This document shows positions 1-6,277 of a DNA stretch of 22,543 nt, piece after piece. The position numbers and the translations under genes are program-made. How positions within the stretch are numbered: the first letter of the stretch is position 1; every line of letters starts with the position of its first letter. The stretch is taken from assembly GCA_945928335.1 (NCBI GenBank), contig CAMENK010000002.1, positions 1 to 22,543 on the forward strand, written 5' to 3'. The notes under the pieces were generated by a model that saw only the letters and a list, made by a program, of their open reading frames with translations, had not been told where the DNA came from and did not search any database. Origin of the DNA: an uncultured Bacillota bacterium. GTDB taxonomy: Bacteria; Bacillota_I; Bacilli_A; RF39; UBA660.

Positions 1-267
1 GCAGGTTTATTATATTTAGAGGATTATTGTAAAAATCCAGTGGGGAGTAATAGATGTCCTGGAACAATAAATAGAGAAAGTGATTATACTTATAGTGGGC
101 ATGTTTCATTAAGTTTATTAGAAAGTTTAAAATATATAGAAGAAGTTCAATTGAATGATGTTTCTTGTACTGGATGTGTTGTTTTTGATCATAATAAGGC
201 TAAAGCATATTTAAAGTGTGGAGATTCTTATGTTAGTGAAAATATAGATCCTGTATGTGGATTATAA
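1..267 (+). CDS. C-terminal part of a Cys-rich pilin-like protein (5' end outside window)
   Basis: The frame is open from base 1 and ends in TAA, so only about 88 C-terminal residues are seen. No family signature is visible by itself, because the N-terminal signal would lie outside the window. The pattern resembles the complete prepilin-like protein at 5287-5925. Both have an A-x-x-L-Y-x-x-D segment, then a stretch like L-x-x-L/ELV-x-x-x-Y-V/I-E, then a C-T-G...G-C-V motif and a following charged stretch. There are six Cys in this fragment, which fits a secreted protein with disulfides. It lies directly upstream of a CpaE-like and a CpaF-like ATPase, a setting expected for a pilin or pseudopilin. 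Assignment to pilin-like proteins is inference from these two points; the CDS itself is well supported by frame and position. Confidence 0.7.
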   Translation, partial: AGLLYLEDYCKNPVGSNRCPGTINRESDYTYSGHVSLSLLESLKYIEEVQLNDVSCTGCVVFDHNKAKAYLKCGDSYVSENIDPVCGL

Positions 268-286
268 TTTAGAAGGGAAAAAGAAT

Positions 287-1048
287 ATGTCTGAAGTGGG
301 GAAAACAATTTGTATATATAGTCTTAAAGGTGGAGTTGGAAAGACTGTGCTTTCTTTAAATTTAGCTGGTGTTTGTGAGTTAAATAAGAAGAAAGTTTTG
401 TTATTAGATTTTGATTTACAATCAGGTTGTATTGGTATGATTATAAATGAGGATATAAATAAGACTATGTATAATTTAGTTGAAGATGTTAAGTATAATA
501 AATTTAATAATGTTAGTGATTATATTTATAAATATAGTGATTTTATAGATGTTTTGGCTTGTCCTAAAGATCCTAGACAAAGTATTTCTTCTAAATATGT
601 TAGTATAATACTTGATAAAGTTAAGAGTTTTTATGATATTATAATAATAGATACTTGTAGTAAGATGGATGATGTTAATTTAACTATTTTAGATAAAGTA
701 GATGAGATTTTATTTGTTATAGATAATGATGTATTTACACTTAAAAATACTAGAAATATTATTAGTATTTTTAATGATTGTAATATTTTTAATTATAAAG
801 TGCTATTAAATGCTTCTATTGATTTTAAAGTGCCTTATTTTGGTATCATGGATATGAAGAAAATAATAGGTGCAAATATAGATTATTCTATAAGTAAGGA
901 TATGTTTATTAAGGATATATCTAGTTATTTATATGAATGTAAAATCCCTATACTTGTTAAAGGAATGACTAAAAAGTGTAAAAGTGATGTTAATACATTA
1001 GAATTAGTTATTAGGGATTTAGAGGAGTGTTATGAAAAGAAGGGTTAG
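287..1048 (+). CDS. MinD/ParA-family ATPase, CpaE/TadZ-like
   Basis: A 253-residue P-loop ATPase of the SIMIBI class. The deviant Walker A motif KGGVGKT is at residues 14-20 with the signature lysine Lys14. The D-x-D following beta strand 2 is Asp41/Asp43, and an IIIIDT Walker B strand lies near residue 118. Members placed beside CpaF/TadA ATPases (CpaE, TadZ) act at the inner membrane to position or localise the pilus/secretion machine, and FlhG and MinD are relatives. I start at ATG 287, which has AGAAGGG at 271-277 as ribosome binding site. A GTG at 257 is in frame but lies inside the preceding gene and lacks a good site. The gene overlaps the next by 17 bases, so it is translationally linked to the CpaF-like gene. 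There is no N-terminal receiver domain such as Caulobacter CpaE has. Family is sure; the CpaE role is inferred from the neighbour. Confidence 0.85.
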   Translation: MSEVGKTICIYSLKGGVGKTVLSLNLAGVCELNKKKVLLLDFDLQSGCIGMIINEDINKTMYNLVEDVKYNKFNNVSDYIYKYSDFIDVLACPKDPRQSISSKYVSIILDKVKSFYDIIIIDTCSKMDDVNLTILDKVDEILFVIDNDVFTLKNTRNIISIFNDCNIFNYKVLLNASIDFKVPYFGIMDMKKIIGANIDYSISKDMFIKDISSYLYECKIPILVKGMTKKCKSDVNTLELVIRDLEECYEKKG

Positions 1049-2264
1049 TTTATTAGATGCTTTTGGAATAGAAGATGAAAAAGATAATTCAGATAGTTCT
1101 GTTGTTTATGATAATAATTCTTTATCAGATAAGATTAAAAATGATTATATAAAGTATATTATGGAAAATAAATTAAGTTTAGAAGATTCTTATGAAGAGT
1201 ATATAAAAGATTATGATTTAAGTGATTTAGATAAATCTAATTTGTATAATTTAATTGGTGAAGAGTTAAAAGATTTTGGACCTTTGACAGAGTTAATGAA
1301 TGATAAGAATATTACTGAGATTATGATTAATGGTCCTGATGAAATTTATATAGTAATAAATGGTCAAATGATTAAGGAAGATAATATTACTTTTATAAAT
1401 GAAGAGCATGTTATTAGAACTATTAAAAGTTTAGTAACTATTAAAGATGAATTAGTTATTGATACCAAATTAGATGATGGTTCTATAGTTAAAGCTATTT
1501 TACCACCATTAAGTATTAAAGGTCCTATACTTGTCATTAAGAAAGTAAGTAAAGGTAATGTAAATATGGATGACTTAATTGGTGTTGGAATGTTAACTCC
1601 ATATATGGCTAGATTTTTAGAGTCTTGTGTTTTAGGTAAGTTAAATATTTTAATTAGTGGATCTATGCAAAGTGGTAAAACTACACTTACTAATGTATTA
1701 AGTAGTTTTATATATAATAAAGAGAGAATTATTACTATTGAAAGTAATGATGAACTTAGTATAAAACAAGATAATGTTATAAGACTTAGTGAAAATACAA
1801 ATAATTTAAATAAACTTATATATGATTTAAGACCTGACAGATTAGTTATTGATGAATATAATTCTAATAATATATCATATCTTTTTGAAAGTGGTATGAT
1901 AGGTGTTAATTCTATAGGTACTATTAAAGCTAAAGATGGAATTAGTGCTTTAAAGAGAATTAAAACTTTAACAAATTTAAATAATATAGATGATTTAATT
2001 TTAGATAATATAGATTTAGTTGTTAATGTAGAAAGACTTAGTAATGGTAGAATAAAGGTTTCAAGTATTAGTGAATTATGTAAGTCTAAGAATAATGAGG
2101 TTATGTTAAAAGATATATTTGTATTTAAAAAAGAGAATGGATCTTTTATTAGATATGATTTTTATCCTGATGTAGTTAAGAAACTTAAGACTAGGGGTAT
2201 AAATAATATAGATTATATATTTGAGAATCCAGGAGATAATGATGGAAAAAAGGATATTAGTTAG
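1032..2264 (+). CDS. Divergent CpaF/TadA-like type II/IV secretion ATPase
   Basis: A 410-residue protein with the layout of CpaF/TadA ATPases, which power assembly of Tad/Flp pili from the cytoplasm. Residues about 82-130 match the N-terminal domain (FGPLTELM, then TEIMINGPDEIY). The DDGS..KAILPP segment that precedes the ATPase domain follows. Walker A is G-S-M-Q-S-G-K-T-T at 210-218 with Lys216. The Asp-box region reads IESNDEL at 236-242. The Walker B-like strand is LRPDRLVIDE with Asp274-Glu275. The usual G-E-V-R-G after Walker B reads D-E-Y-N-S, and the H-D-G-S...T-x-H-A histidine boxes read V-N-S...T-I-K-A (Lys299), so both conserved histidines appear lost. It starts inside the preceding gene at an ATG with GAGGAG before it, and overlaps a small membrane-protein gene by 23 bases. 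Family membership is strong; ATPase competence is uncertain. Confidence 0.85.
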   Translation: MKRRVSLLDAFGIEDEKDNSDSSVVYDNNSLSDKIKNDYIKYIMENKLSLEDSYEEYIKDYDLSDLDKSNLYNLIGEELKDFGPLTELMNDKNITEIMINGPDEIYIVINGQMIKEDNITFINEEHVIRTIKSLVTIKDELVIDTKLDDGSIVKAILPPLSIKGPILVIKKVSKGNVNMDDLIGVGMLTPYMARFLESCVLGKLNILISGSMQSGKTTLTNVLSSFIYNKERIITIESNDELSIKQDNVIRLSENTNNLNKLIYDLRPDRLVIDEYNSNNISYLFESGMIGVNSIGTIKAKDGISALKRIKTLTNLNNIDDLILDNIDLVVNVERLSNGRIKVSSISELCKSKNNEVMLKDIFVFKKENGSFIRYDFYPDVVKKLKTRGINNIDYIFENPGDNDGKKDIS

Positions 2265-2373
2265 TTTAATAATTTTATCTATTATATTTATAGTAGGTTT
2301 AGTCATATATATTATAAAAATTAAAAATGAGTTAAATTTAGAAAAGAAGTTTAGTAAGTATACTATTAAATAG
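2242..2373 (+). CDS. 43-residue single-pass membrane microprotein
   Basis: A small gene overlapping the last 23 bases of the CpaF-like gene in another frame. AGGAG at 2231-2235 sits six bases before ATG 2242, and the frame ends in TAG. The protein begins M-E-K-R, has one very hydrophobic helix at about residues 5-25 rich in Ile/Leu/Val, and ends in a Lys-rich cytoplasm-type tail with K-I-K and E-K-K. The positive flanks on both sides leave topology open. A terminator follows 7 bases later, so this is the last gene of the operon. I do not recognise the family. The position, right after a pilus-type ATPase where a TadB/TadC platform protein would normally follow, makes a small accessory membrane component of that machine plausible, but this is inference. 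Confidence 0.7.
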   Translation: MEKRILVSLIILSIIFIVGLVIYIIKIKNELNLEKKFSKYTIK

Positions 2374-2379
2374 AAAGTG

Positions 2380-2403
2380 AATACGCCTTTTGGTGTATTT
2401 TTA
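2380..2403 (+). terminator. Intrinsic terminator of the CpaE/CpaF-like operon
   Basis: The arms AATACGCC (2380-2387) and GGTGTATT (2392-2399) form an 8-bp stem with one G-U pair and a TTTT loop, followed by T residues. It ends the operon just after the microprotein gene. Confidence 0.85.
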
Positions 2404-2417
2404 ATTATATAAAATAC

Positions 2418-2446
2418 TAGATATATTGATTATTATTTGTTATAAT
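2418..2446 (+). promoter_or_regulatory. Probable sigma-A promoter for ackA-nrnA-engB
   Basis: TATAAT at 2441-2446 is preceded by TG at 2438-2439, forming an extended -10. A weak -35, TAGATA, is at 2418-2423 with a 17-base spacer. It lies between the upstream terminator and ackA, about 24 bases before the start codon. Confidence 0.65.
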
Positions 2447-2469
2447 TACTTTGAAAGAAGGAAGGATGT

Positions 2470-3648
2470 ATGAAGATTTTAAGTGTTAATGCAGGTTCAA
2501 GTAGTTTAAAATTTCAATTATATGAAATGCCTGAAGAAAATGCACTAGTAAGTGGTGTGTTTGAAAGAATAGGAATAGATAGTAGTTTTTATACTATTAA
2601 GTTTAATGGTGAAAAAATTAAGAAAGAAGTAGATTTACCTACTCATAAAGATGCTTTTACTATTCTTTTGAAAGAGTTAATGGATTTAGGAATTGTTAAG
2701 AATTTAGATGAGATTAAAGGTGTAGGACATAGGATAGTTCAAGGTGGAAGTTATTTTGATAGAACTGTTGTAGTAGATGAAGATGTTATTGCTAAAATAG
2801 ATGAATTAAGTGCTTTAGCTCCTTTACATAATCCTGCTGCAATTGTAGGTATAAGAGCAAGTCAAGAAGTTATGCCTAATGCGGTTCAAACAGTGGTTTT
2901 TGACACTGCTTTTCATCAAACTATGCCTGAAGAGACATATTTATATGCTCTTCCATATGAATGGGCTAGTGAATATAAAATTAGAAGATATGGAGCTCAT
3001 GGAACTAGTCATAAGTATGTAAGTGCTAGAATGAATGAGATATTGGGTAGAAATAATACTAAACTTATTACTTGTCATATAGGTAATGGTGCTTCTATAA
3101 GTGCTGTTAAAGATGGAAAATGTATAAATACAAGTATGGGATTAACTCCAAATGCTGGTTTAATTATGGGAAGTCGTTGTGGTGATATTGACGCTACTAT
3201 AGTGCCTTATATGATGGATAAGTTAAAAGTTAATTCTAAAGAAATGGATACAATTCTTAATAAACAAAGTGGATTACTAGGTGTAAGTGGGATTAGTAGT
3301 GATTCTAGAGATATAGAAGAAGGTATTAGTAAAGGTAATCATAGATGTGAATTAGCGCAGAAGATGTATGTTAGAAGGATTATAGATTATATAGCTAAAT
3401 ATTATGTTGAACTAGGTGGATGTGATGCTATTATATTTACTGCTGGAGTTGGTGAAAACTCTATATCAACTAGACGTGAAGTGTTAGATGGACTAAGTGT
3501 TTTAGGTGTTAAAGTTGATGAAGAAAGAAATAATGTAAGAGGTAAGGAAACTTTAATTACAAGTGATGATTCTAGTATTCCTGCTTATATTGTTCCTACT
3601 GATGAAGAATTAATGATAGCAAGAGATACATATAACCTATGTATATAG
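2470..3648 (+). CDS. ackA: Acetate kinase
   Basis: Acetate kinase interconverts acetyl phosphate plus ADP with acetate plus ATP in the cytoplasm, the ATP-yielding step of acetate fermentation. At 392 residues it has the family's usual length. The N-terminal phosphate-1 motif is M-K-I-L-S-V-N-A-G-S-S-S-L-K. Further family landmarks are VGHRIVQGG, the VVFDTAFHQTMP segment, RRYGAHGTSH, TCHIGNGAS, the NTSMGLTP...MGSRCGDID block and the adenosine-site FTAGVGENS. The MGLTP block reads NAGLIMGSRCGDIDA where most members have LEGLMMGTRSGDIDP, a mild divergence. The site AAGGAAGG precedes ATG 2470. No pta (phosphotransacetylase) gene is adjacent. It heads a likely three-gene transcript, with nrnA following after 13 bases. 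Confidence 0.97.
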   Translation: MKILSVNAGSSSLKFQLYEMPEENALVSGVFERIGIDSSFYTIKFNGEKIKKEVDLPTHKDAFTILLKELMDLGIVKNLDEIKGVGHRIVQGGSYFDRTVVVDEDVIAKIDELSALAPLHNPAAIVGIRASQEVMPNAVQTVVFDTAFHQTMPEETYLYALPYEWASEYKIRRYGAHGTSHKYVSARMNEILGRNNTKLITCHIGNGASISAVKDGKCINTSMGLTPNAGLIMGSRCGDIDATIVPYMMDKLKVNSKEMDTILNKQSGLLGVSGISSDSRDIEEGISKGNHRCELAQKMYVRRIIDYIAKYYVELGGCDAIIFTAGVGENSISTRREVLDGLSVLGVKVDEERNNVRGKETLITSDDSSIPAYIVPTDEELMIARDTYNLCI

Positions 3649-3661
3649 AAAGAGTTAAAAT

Positions 3662-4642
3662 ATGAATAAGGATAAATTAAAGAGAATTTATAATGAAATA
3701 AAGAGGTTTGATACAATCTATATTGCTAGACATATTGGACCTGATCCAGATGCTGTTGCGAGTGAGATAGCTTTAAGAGATACTATTAAACTTACATTTC
3801 CTAGTAAGAAAGTATTTTCTGTTGGAGCTAGTGTGTCTAAATTTAAATATATAGGTAAATTAGATAAGATTAATGAATATGATTATGAAAACTCTTTAGT
3901 AATTACTCTAGATTTGCCTAATATGTCTAGAGTAGATGGTATAAATTTAGAAAAATGTAAAAATATTATTAAAATAGATCATCATCCATTTGTAGAAAAA
4001 ATGGGATATTTAGAATATATTGATGAGAAGGCAACTAGTACTTGTGAGATACTTTTAGATCTTGTTAATAATACTAGATTTAAAATTAATGAAAATATTG
4101 CTAAAACTATTATTATTGGTATAGTTAGTGATTCAAATAGGTTTTTATTTCATCCTAGCGATGATAAAGTTCTTTATAAAGTAGCTGATCTTATTAAAAA
4201 ATATAAACTTAATTTACAAGAAATTTATGATTCTATATATAGAAGACCTATGAGTGAAGTTAGGTTAATGGGATATATTGCATCAAATATTAAAGTTACT
4301 AGAAATAAATTTGCATATATTATAATAGAAAATGATATAGTTAATAGTTTTAATGCTGATGCTTCTTCTGCTTCTAATATGGTTAATGATTTTAATAATA
4401 TAGAAGAGTTTATAGTTTGGATGTTTGTAACTAAAGATTTAAAAAGTGATATTTTTAAAGTAAATATTCGTAGTAGAGGTCCTGTTATAAATGAAGTTGC
4501 ATCTAATTATAATGGTGGTGGTCATAAGTTTTCTAGTGGGGCTAGGGTTAAAACTATGGATGAATTAAATTCTTTAATAAATGATTTAGATAATTTATGT
4601 AAAGAATATATTAAAGAAAAGGAGTGTAAAAATGAAGTTTGA
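3662..4642 (+). CDS. nrnA: DHH/DHHA1 phosphoesterase, NrnA-like (oligoribonuclease / pAp phosphatase)
   Basis: A 326-residue cytoplasmic DHH-family phosphoesterase. Family members of this size degrade 2-5 nt RNA fragments (nanoRNA), and several also dephosphorylate 3'-phosphoadenosine 5'-phosphate or hydrolyse pGpG/pApA. Metal ligands are visible as His24-x3-Asp28-x-Asp30 (HIGPDPDAV), the strand LVITLDLP, the DHH triad Asp106-His107-His108, and the GIVSDSNRF segment that carries another Asp. The C-terminal DHHA1 substrate-binding domain ends with N-G-G-G-H at 284-288. There are no CBS, PAS or transmembrane parts, which excludes GdpP. It lies 13 bases after ackA and overlaps engB by 11 bases. 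It ends in TGA followed at once by TAA. Substrate preference cannot be decided from sequence. Confidence 0.88.
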   Translation: MNKDKLKRIYNEIKRFDTIYIARHIGPDPDAVASEIALRDTIKLTFPSKKVFSVGASVSKFKYIGKLDKINEYDYENSLVITLDLPNMSRVDGINLEKCKNIIKIDHHPFVEKMGYLEYIDEKATSTCEILLDLVNNTRFKINENIAKTIIIGIVSDSNRFLFHPSDDKVLYKVADLIKKYKLNLQEIYDSIYRRPMSEVRLMGYIASNIKVTRNKFAYIIIENDIVNSFNADASSASNMVNDFNNIEEFIVWMFVTKDLKSDIFKVNIRSRGPVINEVASNYNGGGHKFSSGARVKTMDELNSLINDLDNLCKEYIKEKECKNEV

Positions 4643-5216
4643 TAACGTGGATTTAACTAATGTTGCTGTAAGAGTTAGTCAATATCCAACTGATAATTTA
4701 CCTGAGTTCTTAATTTTAGGAAGAAGTAATGTTGGTAAAAGTAGTTTTATAAATACATTAGTTAATAGAAAAAATCTTGCTAGAACTAGTAGTAAACCTG
4801 GTAAGACTCAGACACTTAATTTTTACAATATAGATAATATTTGTTATTTAGTGGATGTACCTGGATATGGTTATGCTGCTGTAAGTAATAAGAAACAAGA
4901 AAAATTTGGTTTAATGATTGAAGAATATATAATGAATAGACCTAATTTAAAGCATGTGTTTCTTTTAGTTGATTATAGACATAGACCTACTGAAAATGAT
5001 TTAATGATGTATGATTTTTTGAAGTATTATAATCTTTCTGTGACTATAGTATGTACTAAGTATGATAAAGTAAGTAAAAGTGCTAAAGCTAAACAAGATA
5101 AGTTGATTAGTTCTACTATTGATGTTGCTATGGGAGATGATATAGTAAATTTTTCAAAGATTACTAAGGTTGGAAGAGATAAAGTAATTGAAATAATGGA
5201 GAGTTACCTTGTGTAA
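4632..5216 (+). CDS. engB: Ribosome biogenesis GTPase EngB (YsxC/YihA)
   Basis: A 194-residue TRAFAC GTPase of the EngB type, normally 190-210 residues, needed for late assembly of the large ribosomal subunit. G1 is G-R-S-N-V-G-K-S-S at 30-38. The G2 threonine region SSKPGKTQTLNFY follows. G3 is D-V-P-G-Y-G at 75-80, and G4 is T-K-Y-D at 142-145. A phenylalanine-serine-lysine stretch near residue 180 corresponds to G5. Its start lies inside nrnA with AAGGAGTG just before ATG 4632, so the two genes are translationally coupled. No clear terminator follows; transcripts may read into the prepilin-like gene and stop at the hairpin at 5912-5935. Confidence 0.96.
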   Translation: MKFDNVDLTNVAVRVSQYPTDNLPEFLILGRSNVGKSSFINTLVNRKNLARTSSKPGKTQTLNFYNIDNICYLVDVPGYGYAAVSNKKQEKFGLMIEEYIMNRPNLKHVFLLVDYRHRPTENDLMMYDFLKYYNLSVTIVCTKYDKVSKSAKAKQDKLISSTIDVAMGDDIVNFSKITKVGRDKVIEIMESYLV

Positions 5217-5232
5217 TTCTTTCTTTGTAATA

Positions 5233-5261
5233 TTGACAATTATTTAATATTTAATTATAAT
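5233..5261 (+). promoter_or_regulatory. Consensus sigma-A promoter of the prepilin-like gene
   Basis: TTGACA at 5233-5238 and TATAAT at 5256-5261, separated by exactly 17 bases, are both perfect consensus hexamers. The start codon at 5287 is preceded by GGAGG at 5275-5279. Such a strong promoter suggests high expression of a single gene. Confidence 0.88.
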
Positions 5262-5286
5262 TAAGATAGTATATGGAGGCTAGTAA

Positions 5287-5925
5287 ATGAGAAATAAAAA
5301 AGGTTTTACAATTAGTGAGGTTTTAGTAGTTATTGCTATTATTGGAGTTATACTTGTTATTGCTATACCAAGTATTGTTAGTATTAGAAAAAGATCTAAT
5401 GAAAGATTATTAGAAAGTAAAAAAGATATAATTTTAGTTGCTGCTGAGTTATATGCCAAAGATAAAGGAATTACTAGTGATACTTATGTTTATATATATG
5501 AGTTAGTAAATAATGGCTATGTTGAATCTGATGTAGAACAAAATACTGCTAAATGTACTGGTGAAAATACTAGCAAAGGATGTGTTATAAATCCAGTTGA
5601 TGATTCTAGTTTAAATAATAAACAAATACTTGTAAAAATTACTAATGAAACATATATTGCTATTTGGGAAGGTGAACAAGGTAATACTACTGATAAAGAT
5701 TTAGTTGAAACTGTTAAGTCTGATTTAGGATGTACTGATGAAGATGTTGAAAATATGAATTGTGTTTATTGTGTTAAAAATGAATGTAATGATGATCCAA
5801 ATAACTATTTATATTATAGTGGTATTATGTGGAGAGTTATTGGGGTTTATAAAATAGATGGTAAAGAAGTTGCTAAAATGATTACTGATGATACTGTAGT
5901 ATGGGAAATAGAAACAGATGCTTAG
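5287..5925 (+). CDS. Type IV prepilin-like (pseudopilin) protein with WRVIG C-terminal region
   Basis: A 212-residue protein with a class III (type IV pilin) signal. It has a short basic leader M-R-N-K-K-G, predicted cleavage between Gly6 and Phe7, Glu11 at mature position +5, and a hydrophobic helix over about residues 12-28. A prepilin peptidase would process it, and the helix would insert into a pilus or pseudopilus. Residues about 95-170 hold six Cys (C-T-G...G-C-V, then a G-C...N-C-x-x-C...E-C cluster), suggesting disulfides outside the cell. The C-terminus has the motif Y-Y-S-G-I-M-W-R-V-I-G-V-Y-K. From memory, this kind of motif opens a longer domain in related Bacillota surface proteins, and the protein stops soon after it. 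It stands alone between engB and tRNA genes with its own promoter and terminator. No peptidase or assembly ATPase is adjacent; the ATPases at 287-2264 may serve it. Confidence 0.9.
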   Translation: MRNKKGFTISEVLVVIAIIGVILVIAIPSIVSIRKRSNERLLESKKDIILVAAELYAKDKGITSDTYVYIYELVNNGYVESDVEQNTAKCTGENTSKGCVINPVDDSSLNNKQILVKITNETYIAIWEGEQGNTTDKDLVETVKSDLGCTDEDVENMNCVYCVKNECNDDPNNYLYYSGIMWRVIGVYKIDGKEVAKMITDDTVVWEIETDA

Positions 5926-5936
5926 GCATTTGTTTT
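5912..5936 (+). terminator. Intrinsic terminator enclosing the prepilin stop codon
   Basis: AAACAGATGC (5912-5921) and GCATTTGTTT (5926-5935) form a 10-bp stem with one G-U pair. The four-base loop TTAG contains the TAG stop codon (5923-5925). A T/A-rich tail follows. Confidence 0.8.
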
Positions 5937-5948
5937 ATTATTATTCTA

Positions 5949-5975
5949 TAAAAAAAACTAACATTTCTGTTAGTT
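5949..5975 (-). terminator. Intrinsic terminator of the tRNA unit
   Basis: AACTAACA and TGTTAGTT (5956-5963 and 5968-5975) are perfectly complementary. Read on the minus strand the hairpin is followed by a run of T (A-run at 5951-5957 on the plus strand). It lies about 10 bases beyond the CCA end of tRNA-Glu. Confidence 0.88.
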
Positions 5976-5985
5976 GAATTCTATT

Positions 5986-6061
5986 TGGTGACCGGTACGG
6001 GATTTGAACCCGTGAATGCACGCGTGAAAGGCGTGTGTGTTAACCATTTCACCAACCGGCC
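5986..6061 (-). tRNA. tRNA-Glu (anticodon UUC)
   Basis: A complete cloverleaf of 76 bases including encoded CCA (TGG at 5986-5988 on the plus strand). The acceptor arms GGCCGGT and ACCGGTC pair with one G-U. The anticodon stem CACGC/GCGTG is perfect, with loop CTTTCAC and anticodon TTC at 6026-6028. The T-arm carries GGTTCGAATCC. It lies two bases downstream of tRNA-Ile in the same minus-strand transcript. Confidence 0.96.
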
Positions 6062-6063
6062 AT

Positions 6064-6140
6064 TGGTGGGCCTGGATGGACTTGAACCATCGACCTTGCG
6101 CTTATCAGACGCACGCTCTGACCAACTGAGCTACAAGCCC
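6064..6140 (-). tRNA. tRNA-Ile (anticodon GAU)
   Basis: A complete cloverleaf of 77 bases including encoded CCA (TGG at 6064-6066 on the plus strand). The 5' end GGGCTTGTAGCTCAG and acceptor arms GGGCTTG/CAGGCCC pair with one G-U. The anticodon loop CTGATAA gives anticodon GAT at 6104-6106. The T-arm carries GGTTCAAGTCC. It is first in the two-tRNA unit. GAU tRNA-Ile genes often sit in rRNA spacers; here it is outside one. Confidence 0.96.
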
Positions 6141-6161
6141 GTTTGTGATAAAACCTCCTTA

Positions 6162-6190
6162 ATTTTAACTTATTTTTTTATATAATGCAA
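6162..6190 (-). promoter_or_regulatory. Promoter of the tRNA-Ile/tRNA-Glu unit
   Basis: On the minus strand, TTGCAT (plus 6185-6190) and TAAAAT (plus 6162-6167) are 17 bases apart. The predicted start is about 15 bases before the tRNA-Ile 5' end. It is divergent from the hemW promoter. Confidence 0.65.
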
Positions 6191-6228
6191 GTATAAAATT
6201 ATAAAATTATAAAAAATATTTAAAAAAA

Positions 6229-6257
6229 TTGTAAAAATGTGGAATATATAATATAAT
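6229..6257 (+). promoter_or_regulatory. Probable promoter of hemW
   Basis: TTGTAA at 6229-6234 and TATAAT at 6252-6257 have a 17-base spacer, about 20 bases before the ATG. A second overlapping TATAAT at 6247-6252 lacks a -35. Confidence 0.6.
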
Positions 6258-6277
6258 TGTCATAGGAAAGTGATAGT

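Noticed and set aside
257..286. GTG start extending the CpaE-like protein by 10 residues
   Set aside because: It overlaps the previous gene and lacks a ribosome binding site, while ATG 287 has AGAAGGG and gives a normal N-terminus.
2106..2306. Minus-strand 66-codon frame
   Set aside because: Antisense to the CpaF-like gene end and the microprotein, composed of AT-rich Ile/Lys codons, with no ribosome binding site.
4632..4645. TGA followed by TAA at the end of nrnA as a hint of TGA=Trp (code 4)
   Set aside because: All proteins use TGG for Trp at conserved places, no gene is broken by internal TGA, and rsmC also ends in TGA.
5985..6185. 66-codon plus-strand open frame with a V-T-G-T-G-F-E-P-V start
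   Set aside because: It is the antisense of the two tRNA genes, a well-known source of false proteins.
6193..6214. ATAAAATT repeated about 2.75 times
   Set aside because: A short A/T-rich tandem in a divergent promoter region of an AT-rich genome; expected by chance and not CRISPR-like.
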